The notes: generated by a model not told the origin, from the sequence alone. DNA of 64,000 nt from Arthrobacter wenxiniae (GCF_013376105.1 NZ_JAAMFM010000019.1:1-64000), one strand, 5' to 3'. Shown: positions 34,510 to 43,048, counted from the first letter of the stretch. A program made the numbers and translations.

Positions 34510-34939
34510 GTGGTGAGCGAGAAATGGCAGGACGCGCCACGGCCCGACGGCTATGAGAAGCAGCTGGGCGAGCGCGACGACGGCTGGCTGGTGCGCACGA
34601 CGCCGCTGGCCGAGGGACTTCAGGTGCACCGTGAACGCGCCGGCGCGCCCGCTTATCGCCGGCTGCATCAAGCCGCGGCCGAACACGTCGGAGGAGGAGC
34701 GCCGGGACCATGCCGCTTCTTCCATGCTCACCTGCGCGTTGGGCTGCGACGCCCTGTACGAGTGGGGTTACATCGTCGTTGACGCCGGGGGAAAGATCCG
34801 CGCCGGCCAGCCCGCCGAGACCGGGCGGATCGAGGACGCCGTGAACAGGCTGGTGGGGCGCAACTGCACCGCGTTCAATGAACAGACCGCGGCGTGCTTC
34901 GGTGAAAATCAAAGGCTCATGTTGCCGCAGCAGCCGTAG
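34510..34939 (+). pseudogene. Frameshifted small conserved protein of unknown family
   Basis: Two frames with strong G/C third-position bias follow one another. The first (GTG at 34510) encodes VVSEKWQDAPRPDGYEKQL and DDGWLVRTTPLAEG. From about 34615 the downstream frame continues with RCTVNAPARPLIAGCIKP, then CALGCDALYEWGYIVVD and ends QRLMLPQQP at the stop near 34939. One base missing in the GGGA run at 34614-34617 would explain the break. The restored protein would have about 143 aa with several Cys residues (RCTV, AGCIK, LTCALGCD, GRNC). I cannot name its family. Confidence 0.6.
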
Positions 34940-35098
34940 GCGGGATCCCGCCGGCTCCGTCGGACGGGCCGCCCGGCACGGCATGGCAGAATTGGTGGTG
35001 GCCCGGGTGCAGACGGGCCCAGTGATAATACAGCCGGCCGCCACCTCATGCGGGGGCGGCTGGGCGAACCACTTACAACCGATTTGAGACTGCCTGCC

Positions 35099-35836
35099 AT
35101 GCCTTCGCTGCAAAACAATGCCACCACCCCCGAAACCGGCGCCACTGCCGGGGCTGCGGCCGCCCCCCAAGCCGGCCCCCGCTTTGCCGACGTCGGAAGC
35201 CGGTACTACGGCATCCTGCTGGCGAGCATGGCCGTGATCGTCATCCTCTCCAACATTGGCGCCTCCAAGGGTGTCCTTTTTGGGCCGATCGTGACCGACG
35301 GCGGCTTCTTCCTGTTCCCGTTCGCCTACATCCTGGGCGACGTGATCAGCGAAATTTACGGTTTCAAGATGGCGCGCAAGGCCATCTTCACCACGTTCGC
35401 GCTGTCCATTTTTGCGTCGCTGAGCTACTGGGTGATCATCGCGCTGCCCGGCTTCACCGACGACTACGGCGTGGCCAAGCAGCACGCCCTGGTGGACGCC
35501 CTTGGCCCGGTCCCGCAGATCGTGCTGGCCAGCCTGCTCGCGTTCCTGGCCGGACAGACCATCAACTCGCTCATCATGGTCCGGCTCAAGGCCCGCCAGG
35601 GGGAACGGAAACTGTGGATGCGCCTCATGGGCTCCAGCGGCGTGGGTGAATTCATCGACACGCTCATCTTCTGCACGATTGCCGCGCCGGTCATCGGCAT
35701 AGTCGGCTTTGGCATGTTCGCCAACTACGTGCTCGTGGGATTCCTGTACAAGGTGGGCGTGCAATACCTGCTGGTCCCCGTCACCACCCTGGCGATCGGC
35801 TGGTTCAAGCGGCACGAACCGACATACGCCGTCTGA
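35099..35836 (+). CDS. Queuosine-precursor transporter (YhhQ/VUT family)
   Basis: A 245-aa membrane protein with about six helices. The family features include the early LSNIGASKGVLFGPIV, the charged FAYILGDVISEIYGFKMARKA, and VGEFIDTLIFCTIAA near the end. YhhQ proteins import preQ0, preQ1 or queuine for tRNA modification. A tgt gene lies 2.8 kb away with altered substrate residues, which supports salvage. The ATG at 35099 is chosen because the earlier in-frame ATG at 35048 would add only basic residues. The N-terminal 45 residues are Thr/Ala-rich and unlikely to be structured. Confidence 0.88.
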   Translation: MPSLQNNATTPETGATAGAAAAPQAGPRFADVGSRYYGILLASMAVIVILSNIGASKGVLFGPIVTDGGFFLFPFAYILGDVISEIYGFKMARKAIFTTFALSIFASLSYWVIIALPGFTDDYGVAKQHALVDALGPVPQIVLASLLAFLAGQTINSLIMVRLKARQGERKLWMRLMGSSGVGEFIDTLIFCTIAAPVIGIVGFGMFANYVLVGFLYKVGVQYLLVPVTTLAIGWFKRHEPTYAV

Positions 35837-35852
35837 CGCTGCCAGTGCAGGC

Positions 35853-35899
35853 GGAGCCCTGCGGGGAAAGCGCAGCGCCACGCCTCCCCGCAGGGCTCC
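35853..35899. terminator. Strong hairpin between convergent genes
   Basis: A perfect 15-bp stem (GGAGCCCTGCGGGGA at 35853-35867, complement at 35885-35899) surrounds a 17-nt loop. It lies between the stops of the YhhQ gene and the leftward membrane-protein gene and can serve both directions. Confidence 0.8.
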
Positions 35900-35923
35900 C
35901 GCCGGCCGGGCCGGCGGCCCCCG

Positions 35924-36670
35924 CTATGAACCGTCCACCTCGAAGAGGGACCGGTGCGTCGGCATCGCCCGGCCCGGGGCCGCCGCCGGCGCGGCAGGCG
36001 CTGCATCCCTCGCCCGCAGCGCCAGCCCCATGGGCACGAACGTCGCCAACAGCGCCGCCGCCCCCACCAGGGTGGGCACCGGCCCGCCCATGAAGTTCGT
36101 GACGATGAACGCCACGGCTGCCACGGGGACCCACACGGGCACGGCCCTGGCCATCCGCAGTCCCAGTGCCAGCAGCAGCGTCCCGAACGTCAGGCCCGCC
36201 AGAAACACCCACAGCAGCACGGATCCCAGCACATAGCCGTCCTCGGCCGCGACCAGTTGTTCAACGGCGTCCGCCGGCAGCCCGCTGTCCGCTGCCGAGC
36301 CAAGGACGCCAAAGAACAAGGCAAAGTGCCCCACCCCGACGGCCATGCCAACGGCCAGCAGCAGCGAGCCCAGCGCGGCCAGCACGCGGGCGGGCCGTGG
36401 CGTGCGGGTCCCGGCCGCCGCTTTCGAGCCGGGCAGCGCTCCGGCCGCCAGGAGTCCCGGGATCCACAGGACAGGGCCGGCAATGGCCAGTGCCGCAGCC
36501 AGCAGCCACAGGCCGGGGCCGCCGGAGACCATGGCCAGCGTGTCAGCAAAGCTGCCGTCCCCAGGCTGGTTCACGAGGGCCAGAAGGTTGCCGGCCACCA
36601 GCGTGGCCGTTCCCGCCAGCAGGCTGGCGCAGGCAACGTTTCGGCTAAGCCAGGAAATGTTCATCGTCAT
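35924..36670 (-). CDS. Integral membrane protein of unknown function
   Basis: A 248-aa protein with about seven hydrophobic segments (for example ACASLLAGTATLVAGNLLAL, LWLLAAALAIAGPVLW, VLAALGSLLLAVGMAVGVG and VWVPVAAVAFIVTNFMGG). The C-terminus is a short Ala/Pro-rich soluble tail. No enzymatic motif is apparent. It is divergent from a histidine kinase/response regulator pair with about 150 bp between starts, so it is a plausible target of that two-component system. Two close ATGs (36670 and 36664) both fit the GGAAAGG box; the first is used. Confidence 0.7.
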   Translation of the reverse strand: MTMNISWLSRNVACASLLAGTATLVAGNLLALVNQPGDGSFADTLAMVSGGPGLWLLAAALAIAGPVLWIPGLLAAGALPGSKAAAGTRTPRPARVLAALGSLLLAVGMAVGVGHFALFFGVLGSAADSGLPADAVEQLVAAEDGYVLGSVLLWVFLAGLTFGTLLLALGLRMARAVPVWVPVAAVAFIVTNFMGGPVPTLVGAAALLATFVPMGLALRARDAAPAAPAAAPGRAMPTHRSLFEVDGS

Positions 36671-36818
36671 TGACCTTTCCATCAAATGCTCGGAGATTTG
36701 ACCTTCAGGATGACCCCGGTGCCCGGCCCGCGGCGTCCGCACTGCGGGCTAAATCGCGGCTTCGTTGTCCGCCAAAAGGGGGACGACGGCGGCCCCGCCG
36801 AGGTCCTAGGATGAGGGC

Positions 36819-37976
36819 ATGGCAGGCAGGCTGGCAGTGTGGCGGAACGCCCGGCCGGGAGGCTTTCCGGTCCCGGACGTGGCACTGGCCGCGCTCCTGT
36901 TCGTGATCGCCGTGGCGTCCGCCGCCACCGGGCGACCCGATGAGGGGCCGCTGGTAATCACCGTTCCGGCCGCCGTTGCCATGACGGCCCCGCTCGCCTG
37001 GCGGCGCAAGATCCCGCTGCTTCCCGCCCTGGCCGGTGCCGCCGCAAACCTCTTCCAGGGCTGGCTGGCAGAAACGCCCGGGTCGCTGTGGTCGCTGGTG
37101 GTGTTCGCCGTCGCCATGTACTCGGTGGCGGCTTGGAGTTCCGAAGGTTTCGCGGCCGTGGGCGGCGCCGTGCTGCTGGCTGCCCTGCTGGGAGGGGAAT
37201 GGCTGGCGCGCGGACCCGACTACCTGTTCATCGTCCTGGTCTTTGGCGGCATTTGGCTGCTGGGACGCGCCGGCCGCCTCTGGCGCAGCCGCCTGACATT
37301 CCAGCAGCTGCACGAACGCGATGCCGCCCGCCTGGCCGTGGCCGAAGAACGACTTCGCATTGCCCGCGAACTTCACGACGTGCTTGGCCACAGCATGAGC
37401 GTGATTGCCGTGCAGGCCGACGCCGCCGGCGCCGCGCTGGACAGCGTGCCCGATCTTGCCCGCGGGCCATTGCGCGTCATCCATTCCACGGCCAGGGGAT
37501 CGCTCGCCGAGATCCGCGCCATGCTTGACGTTCTGCGCGGTGAGGACGGCGGGGCCGCGCCCGGCCTCAGCCAGCTCGGGCCACTCCTGGACGGCAACGC
37601 GCTGGCCGGGCTGCCTGTGACACAACGGATCTCCGCGGATCTGCCGACCCTGGAACCGGCCGCGGACCTGGCCCTCTACCGGGTGGTGCAGGAGTCCCTG
37701 ACGAATGTCCTCAAGCATGCCGGCATGATCCCGACCAGCGTGTCCGTGCAGCGTGTGGGCGGCGGGGTGGAGGCAGAGATCCGCAACGCGCCGGGCAATG
37801 TACGCGCCGGGGGTCCAGGCAGCGGCTATGGCCTGCAGGGCCTGCGCGAGCGGATGCAGCTGGCGGGTGGAACGCTCGATGCCGGTCCCCTGGACGACGG
37901 CGGCTGGCGGGTTTGCGCGCGCATCCCCGGCCCGGGGTCTCCGCCCCGCGGCGCCGTGGGAGGGGAGGGCAGGTGA
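36819..37976 (+). CDS. Sensor histidine kinase (NarL/DesK-type)
   Basis: A 385-aa membrane kinase. The N-terminal part has about five membrane segments and no large external domain, so it probably senses a membrane or intramembrane signal. The dimerisation domain holds the phosphorylated His in RIARELHDVLGHSMS. The ATP-binding domain has the N-box-like NVLKHAGM and GYGLQGLRERM. The start ATG follows GAGG. Its stop overlaps the regulator start as GTGA, so the two proteins are made together. The divergent membrane-protein gene is a possible target. Confidence 0.9.
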   Translation: MAGRLAVWRNARPGGFPVPDVALAALLFVIAVASAATGRPDEGPLVITVPAAVAMTAPLAWRRKIPLLPALAGAAANLFQGWLAETPGSLWSLVVFAVAMYSVAAWSSEGFAAVGGAVLLAALLGGEWLARGPDYLFIVLVFGGIWLLGRAGRLWRSRLTFQQLHERDAARLAVAEERLRIARELHDVLGHSMSVIAVQADAAGAALDSVPDLARGPLRVIHSTARGSLAEIRAMLDVLRGEDGGAAPGLSQLGPLLDGNALAGLPVTQRISADLPTLEPAADLALYRVVQESLTNVLKHAGMIPTSVSVQRVGGGVEAEIRNAPGNVRAGGPGSGYGLQGLRERMQLAGGTLDAGPLDDGGWRVCARIPGPGSPPRGAVGGEGR

Positions 37977-38677
37977 CGACCGTCGTGCTCGTGGATGACC
38001 AGCAGCTGATTCGGGACGGGTTCAAGCTGATGCTCAACCTGGAACCGGACCTTGAGGTGGTGGGTGAGGCGGGCGACGGGAAGGCGGCACTGGCGCTGAC
38101 GGCGCAACTGCATCCCGACGTCGTCCTTATGGACATCCGGATGCCGGTCATGGACGGTCTGGAGGCCGTCCGGAGGCTTGCCGCGGCGCACACCGCGGCC
38201 GCCATTCTGGTCCTGACCACCTTTGACTTGGATGAATATGTTTTTCAGGCCCTGCGCGACGGGGCCCGCGGCTTCCTCCTGAAGGACGCGCCCAGGGAGC
38301 AACTGGTCCACGCCGTCCGGGCGGTCGCGGCTGGGGAGTCGCTGCTGGCGCCGGCCATCACCCGGCGCTTGATTGAGCGGTATGTGCGCCGGCCCGCACC
38401 CGGCTCCGCACCCGGTCTGCCGGCGGTCCTGACCGGGCGGGAGCAAACGGTGCTGCGGCTGCTCGCGGGCGGGCTTTCCAACGCCGAAATCGCCGCGGAC
38501 CTGGTGGTGGGCGAGGCCACGGTAAAGACGCATGTGGCCCGGCTCCTGGCCAAGCTGGGTGTCCGGGACCGCGTGCAGGCCGTCATTGCAGCCTACGAGA
38601 GCGGCTTTGTGGAGCCGGGACAGGAGCCCCTGCGGCCTACCGGTTCGGGTAGTAGCGCCGGAGCGTCTCGGCCTTGA
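37973..38677 (+). CDS. LuxR/NarL-family response regulator
   Basis: A 234-aa regulator. The receiver domain has acidic residues VLVDDQQLIRDG, the phospho-accepting Asp in VVLMDIRMPVMDG and Lys in GFLLKDAPREQ. A C-terminal LuxR helix-turn-helix follows (LTGREQTVLRLLAGG, NAEIAADLVVGEATVKTHV). The GTG at 37973 overlaps the kinase stop. Its last 41 bp overlap the convergent tgt gene, which is unusual; the final 15 residues (rich in Gly and Ser) are dispensable-looking. Confidence 0.92.
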   Translation: MTTVVLVDDQQLIRDGFKLMLNLEPDLEVVGEAGDGKAALALTAQLHPDVVLMDIRMPVMDGLEAVRRLAAAHTAAAILVLTTFDLDEYVFQALRDGARGFLLKDAPREQLVHAVRAVAAGESLLAPAITRRLIERYVRRPAPGSAPGLPAVLTGREQTVLRLLAGGLSNAEIAADLVVGEATVKTHVARLLAKLGVRDRVQAVIAAYESGFVEPGQEPLRPTGSGSSAGASRP

Positions 38678-39992
38678 AGTCGAAGAACGTGCCGTCCTCG
38701 ATGGCGAGCCGGGCGTCGTCGACCATCTTCACCACAAAGCGCTCGTTGTGGATGGACACCAGGGTCGCGGACACCATCTCCCTGGCCTTGAACAGGTGGT
38801 GGATGTAGGCGCGACTGTAGTTGGCGCACGCGTAGCAGTCGCAGCCGTCCACGAGGGGCGCGAAGTCACGCTTGAAGCGGGCGCCGGACAGGTTGAACCG
38901 GCCGTCCGGGGTGTAAAACGCCGAGGTGCGGGCCACGCGCGTGGGGGAGACGCAGTCAAAGGTGTCCGCCCCGTTTTCGATGGCCGTGAAAATGTCATCG
39001 GGTTCGGAGATGCCCAATAGGTGGCGCGGCCTGTCCTCCGGCAGTTCCTCCGCGCACCAGCGCACAATGGTGCCGAGGTTTTCCTTCTCCAGCGCCCCGC
39101 CGATCCCGTAGCCGTCGAAGTTCATGGCGCCCAGGTCGCGGGAGGCCTTCCGGCGCAGGTCCTCGTACTGGGCGCCCTGGATCACGCCAAAAAGTGCCTG
39201 GTAGGGCTTGCCGAGGCGTTCCTCCGTGAGCCGGAAGTGCTCCTCGATGCAGCGTTCGGCCCACAGCCGGGTCCGCTCCAGGGACATCTCCTGGTAGGCG
39301 CGGGAGTTCAACAGCGTGGTCAGCTCGTCAAAGGCAAACATGATGTCCGCCCCGATCTGGTGCTGCACCTGCATCGACACCTCGGGGGTGAAGCGGTGCA
39401 TGTCCCCGTTCAGGTGCGACTTGAACCAGACGCCGTCGTCGTCGATGTGGGCCAGCCGCTCCTTGCCCACGGCCACGGAGTCGTCGGCGCCGGCGTGCCG
39501 TGAGGCGGCCGCCGCGTCCATGTTGATGACCTTCTTGAAGCCGGAGCCCAGGCTCATGACCTGGAATCCGCCGGAGTCGGTGAACGTGGGGCCCTGCCAG
39601 TTCATGAACGCGCCGAGTCCGCCGGCTGCGTCGAGGATGTCCGCGCCGGGCTGCAGGTACAGGTGGTAGGCGTTGGCCAGCAGCGCCTGGGCGCCGAGCT
39701 CCTTCATGGATTCCGGCAGCACCGACTTCACGGTGGCCTTGGTGCCGACGGCGATGAACGCCGGCGTCCTGATGGTCCCGTGCGGGGTGGTGATGACCCC
39801 CGTCCGCCCCTGGAACGTGCCCCCGTTAAGTTCGGCGGCGGCGCCCGACGGCGCGCAGCGCCCACCCAGCCGGGTGGTCACCTGGAAACCGAACCCGCCC
39901 TGCGTCGCGGGCCGGCCGGGAACTCCAAGGGGGGCGGCGGGGGCGGTGGTGAGGAGGTCCGCGGCGGGATCGGGGGAAGGCATGGGATCCAT
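38637..39992 (-). CDS. tgt: tRNA-guanine transglycosylase (probable queuine/preQ1 base exchange)
   Basis: A 451-aa enzyme that swaps guanine 34 of GUN-anticodon tRNAs for a queuosine precursor. It has the general acid Asp in FTDSGGFQVMS, the nucleophile Asp in ADTFDCVSPTRVAR, and the zinc site CDCYACANYSRAYIHHL. The base-binding motif reads FDELT where preQ1-using bacterial enzymes have DECT: the Cys is replaced by Leu, and the GGLAVGE segment reads GGALEKEN. This suggests a different base, perhaps queuine, taken up by the nearby YhhQ transporter. The start is uncertain; ATG 39992 is used, as the extended frame to 40220 crosses the divergent promoter region. Confidence 0.88.
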   Translation of the reverse strand: MDPMPSPDPAADLLTTAPAAPLGVPGRPATQGGFGFQVTTRLGGRCAPSGAAAELNGGTFQGRTGVITTPHGTIRTPAFIAVGTKATVKSVLPESMKELGAQALLANAYHLYLQPGADILDAAGGLGAFMNWQGPTFTDSGGFQVMSLGSGFKKVINMDAAAASRHAGADDSVAVGKERLAHIDDDGVWFKSHLNGDMHRFTPEVSMQVQHQIGADIMFAFDELTTLLNSRAYQEMSLERTRLWAERCIEEHFRLTEERLGKPYQALFGVIQGAQYEDLRRKASRDLGAMNFDGYGIGGALEKENLGTIVRWCAEELPEDRPRHLLGISEPDDIFTAIENGADTFDCVSPTRVARTSAFYTPDGRFNLSGARFKRDFAPLVDGCDCYACANYSRAYIHHLFKAREMVSATLVSIHNERFVVKMVDDARLAIEDGTFFDFKAETLRRYYPNR

Positions 39993-40115
39993 TTTGCCAG
40001 TGTTTGCGCCCCGCCCCGTCCGGCCTGCGAAACAGCAGTGGGGGATCGGCGCGGGGATTGTCCCAAATTTCTGTGGGAATGTGAGCGGCGACACGGGAAA
40101 ATACTTTCGCCAATA

Positions 40116-40129
40116 ACCTACCGGTCGGT
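40116..40129. promoter_or_regulatory. Palindromic operator upstream of the DUF3311/SSS pair
   Basis: ACCTACCGGTCGGT matches its reverse complement at 12 of 14 positions and shares the CGGTCGGT arm with the site at 22019-22036. It lies about 70 bp before the DUF3311 start in the gap shared with tgt. A TetR-family protein encoded elsewhere is the likely ligand. Confidence 0.5.
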
Positions 40130-40196
40130 CGTTGGGAGTCCTTACCATGAACGAGTCAGGAAAATTCGAGGACTGCCGAGCCCAAAGGAGCCGCAC

Positions 40197-40505
40197 ATGT
40201 CCGCAGCGAACGTCACCCACGATTCCCCCACGAGGGGTCCGGCGAAACCCATGCCGTACGTCATCAGCGGCATTCTTCTGGCGGCGGCCATCATCCTGCC
40301 GCTACTGGTGCCCCTCTACGCCAAGGCCGGCCCCCACCTGTTCGGCTTTCCCTTCTTCTACTGGTACCAGATGATGTGGGTGCCCATTTGCGCCATCCTC
40401 ATCGGCGCCTCCTACTGGCTGGTGACGGCCGAGGACAAGCGCCGCCGGGCAGCCGTCAACCAGGCCGTCCGGGGCAAGCACGACGCCGGGGGTGAGGCGA
40501 AGTGA
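40197..40505 (+). CDS. DUF3311 membrane protein (accessory of the SSS symporter)
   Basis: A 102-aa protein with two membrane helices (YVISGILLAAAIILPLLVPL and WVPICAILIGASYWLVT) joined by a short loop with PFFYWYQMMW. DUF3311 proteins are regularly encoded directly upstream of MctP-type monocarboxylate symporters. ATG 40197 has AAAGGAG 6 bp upstream. The stop overlaps the symporter GTG as GTGA. Confidence 0.88.
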   Translation: MSAANVTHDSPTRGPAKPMPYVISGILLAAAIILPLLVPLYAKAGPHLFGFPFFYWYQMMWVPICAILIGASYWLVTAEDKRRRAAVNQAVRGKHDAGGEAK

Positions 40506-42214
40506 GCGCCGCACCCGGCACCCTGGCGGGTGCACTGGCCACCGCCCCGGCGGCGACCCGGGGCGTGGACGTGACGGCGCTCGTCGTCGTCGTCGTCCTG
40601 TTTGTCCTGGTGGGTGTCATGGGATTCTACGCCGCGCGCTGGCGCGGGGGCGGCACGGACGGGCTGCACTCGCTGGATGAATGGGGACTGGGCGGGCGCA
40701 AGTTCGGCTCCTGGATCACCTGGTTCCTGCTGGGCGGGGACCTCTACACGGCATACACCTTCGTGGCGGTGCCGGCGGCCATGTGGGCGGCCGGGTCGGT
40801 GAGCGGCTTCTTCGCCGTCCCGTACACGATCGTGCTGTACCCGATCGTGTTCCTGCTGATGGCCCGGCTGTGGTCCGTGTCCAAGCGGCACGGCTTCGTC
40901 ACCACGGCCGACTTTGTGGGCGGGCGCTACGGCAGCAGGCCGCTGTCGCTGGCCATCGCCCTGACCGGCATCATCGCCACCATGCCCTACATTGCGCTGC
41001 AGCTGGTCGGCATCAAGTCCGTGTTGACGGTGCTGGGCGTGGGGAGCCCCGGCAACTGGTTCCTCAACGACCTGCCGCTCATCGTGGCGTTTGTGGTGCT
41101 CGCCGCGTACACCTACACCTCGGGGTTGCGCGCCCCGGCCATGATCGCCGTCGTCAAGGACGTGCTGATCTACCTCGCCGTGATTGTGGCCATCATCTAC
41201 CTGCCCTCCAAGTTCGGCGGCTGGGACCACATCTTCGGTGCCGCCCAGGAAAAGATGACCACCGTGAACCCTGCCACCGGCAAGGTCCCCGGGCCGTTCA
41301 TCCCCGGCGCGGACAGCTACGCGGCCTACGCGACACTGGCGCTCGGCTCGGCCATGGCCCTGTTCATGTACCCGCATTCGATCACCGGTGTGCTCGCCAC
41401 CAAAAGCCGCAACACGATCCGCAAGAACGCCGCCGTGCTGCCGCTGTACTCCCTGGTGCTGGGATTCCTTGCGCTGCTGGGTTACGTCGCCATCGCCGCC
41501 GGGACCCGCCCGGTGGAGCTTAACGGCACGACCATCAACCCGCAGCTGGTGGTCCCGCAGCTGTTCCTGGACAACTTCCCGTCCTGGTTCGCGGGGGTGG
41601 CCCTGGCAGCCATCGCCGTCGGGGCACTCGTGCCGGCCGCCATCATGTCCATTGCGGCCGCCAACCTGTTCACCCGCAACATCTACCGGGACTTCTTCGT
41701 GAAGGACGCCACGCCGCGGCAGGAGGCCAAGGTTTCCAAGCTGGCCTCCCTCGTGGTGAAGTTCGGCGCGTTGATCTTTGTGATCGGCCTGGACGCGTCG
41801 GCGGCCATCAACATGCAGCTGCTGGGCGGGATCTGGATCCTGCAGACGTTCCCCGCGATCGTGGCCGGACTCTACACGCGCTGGTTTCACAAGTGGGCCC
41901 TGTTTGCCGGCTGGGCCGTGGGCATCGTCTACGGCACGTGGACCGCGTACAGCGTGGTCAACCCCGTCACGCACGCGCACTTTGGCGGGTCCATCGCGGC
42001 CATTCCCGGCACCAGCACCAAGGTCTACATCGCCATCACGGCGTTTGTGCTCAACGCGGTGGTGGCCGCTGTGCTGACCCTCATCCTGCGGGCGGCCAAG
42101 GTGCCCGACGGCAAGGACATCACGAAGGCGTCCGATTTCGGGGCCAACGAGGACGACCCCGAGGTGACGGCCTTCGCCGCCAGGTCCGTGGACACGACGG
42201 GCCCGGTGGTCTAG
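40502..42214 (+). CDS. Sodium:solute symporter, MctP-like (monocarboxylate uptake)
   Basis: A 570-aa 13-helix LeuT-fold transporter of the SSS family. It has the N-terminal substrate region EWGLGGRKFGSWITWFLLGGDLYTAYTF, the helix-1 break, and ALVPAAIMSIAAANLFTRNIYRDFF near helix 9. MctP relatives take up lactate, pyruvate or alanine with sodium ions or protons. The GTG start overlaps DUF3311. The stop codon TAG lies inside a 15-nt tandem repeat (42206-42250), so the 3' end has been duplicated. Confidence 0.92.
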   Translation: MSAAPGTLAGALATAPAATRGVDVTALVVVVVLFVLVGVMGFYAARWRGGGTDGLHSLDEWGLGGRKFGSWITWFLLGGDLYTAYTFVAVPAAMWAAGSVSGFFAVPYTIVLYPIVFLLMARLWSVSKRHGFVTTADFVGGRYGSRPLSLAIALTGIIATMPYIALQLVGIKSVLTVLGVGSPGNWFLNDLPLIVAFVVLAAYTYTSGLRAPAMIAVVKDVLIYLAVIVAIIYLPSKFGGWDHIFGAAQEKMTTVNPATGKVPGPFIPGADSYAAYATLALGSAMALFMYPHSITGVLATKSRNTIRKNAAVLPLYSLVLGFLALLGYVAIAAGTRPVELNGTTINPQLVVPQLFLDNFPSWFAGVALAAIAVGALVPAAIMSIAAANLFTRNIYRDFFVKDATPRQEAKVSKLASLVVKFGALIFVIGLDASAAINMQLLGGIWILQTFPAIVAGLYTRWFHKWALFAGWAVGIVYGTWTAYSVVNPVTHAHFGGSIAAIPGTSTKVYIAITAFVLNAVVAAVLTLILRAAKVPDGKDITKASDFGANEDDPEVTAFAARSVDTTGPVV

Positions 42215-42250
42215 GCCGGCGCGGTCTGGGCCGGCGTGGTCTGGGCCGGT
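42206..42250. repeat. 15-nt tandem repeat across the symporter stop codon
   Basis: Three units of 15 nt read GTGGTCTAGGCCGGC, GCGGTCTGGGCCGGC and GTGGTCTGGGCCGGT. The first holds the stop codon TAG; in later units the same codon is TGG. A slipped-strand duplication of the gene's end is the likely origin. Confidence 0.6.
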
Positions 42251-42277
42251 GGTCCAGACCAGCCGGGGCCCGGGCGG

Positions 42278-42994
42278 CTACGCGTCCGGGTAGTGGGTCT
42301 CCATGAACGTGTCCCACTGGGCGCCAATGCTGTCCAGGGCGGCGGCGCCCAGCCCAAACGTGGAGGCGAGGACCTGGGCGCCGGGATGTTCGCGCAGCCC
42401 TTCGACGCGGGGCCGCCGGGCCAGGATGAGCAGGCCGTCGCCATGCTCCGCGTAGTCCGCCACAGTCAGCCCCAGCTGGGTGTCGGTGCGGTACCAGACC
42501 TTGCCGCTGAGGGTGGCGCCCGTGGTGAGCGTGAGCTTGTAAGGTTCGCCGGGGTCCGGGAGCCAGCCGGTGTCAATGCCCAGCGCGTCCCACAGCTTGG
42601 TGTGGGCGGCGCTTGTTCCGTCCGCGTAGACCGTGCGGCGGGGCGTGTGCGGGTGGCGCTCCAGCTTGAACTTGAGCTGCTGGATGAACATGCACCAGCC
42701 CTCGGTGATGTCGTCGTCATACTTGGCCCATTCGCCGGTGGTCGTCCCGCGCGTCATGGTCAACAGGGTGCCGTCCGGGCGGGGCTCGAGCGTGAAGGCG
42801 TCGCCCCTGCTCATGTCCAGGCGGAGGTGGTCGGCACTTTCCTTGACGTTGTCGTAGTAGATCTGCCGGATCTCGTCGTCGAGCCCCTCCGTTTGCCAGC
42901 CGTGCCACTCGGCAATCCGGGCCGGTTCGCGCAGCATGAGCCACACCTGTTCCGCGTCGGCATTGATAAGGACTGAGAGCTGGGCAGTGTCCAT
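42278..42994 (-). CDS. SRPBCC-domain (START-like) protein
   Basis: A 238-aa protein. The N-terminal half has the SRPBCC ligand-binding fold common in AHSA1-like proteins (LINADAEQVWLMLREPARIAEWHGW, then TLEPRPDGTLLTMTRG and the helix ITEGWCMFIQQLKFKLERHP). A second similar half follows. It probably binds a hydrophobic ligand or assists folding; the ligand is unknown. A small convergent gap separates it from the symporter. Confidence 0.8.
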   Translation of the reverse strand: MDTAQLSVLINADAEQVWLMLREPARIAEWHGWQTEGLDDEIRQIYYDNVKESADHLRLDMSRGDAFTLEPRPDGTLLTMTRGTTTGEWAKYDDDITEGWCMFIQQLKFKLERHPHTPRRTVYADGTSAAHTKLWDALGIDTGWLPDPGEPYKLTLTTGATLSGKVWYRTDTQLGLTVADYAEHGDGLLILARRPRVEGLREHPGAQVLASTFGLGAAALDSIGAQWDTFMETHYPDA

Positions 42995-43048
42995 GGAACG
43001 TAATCTACGCCGCTTCCGCGGAACGGGCCAGCTTCCCGCCCCGGGGGA

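Noticed and set aside
35000-35098. preQ1 riboswitch before the queuosine transporter
   Set aside because: No preQ1-I, II or III pattern could be recognised in this GC-rich leader.
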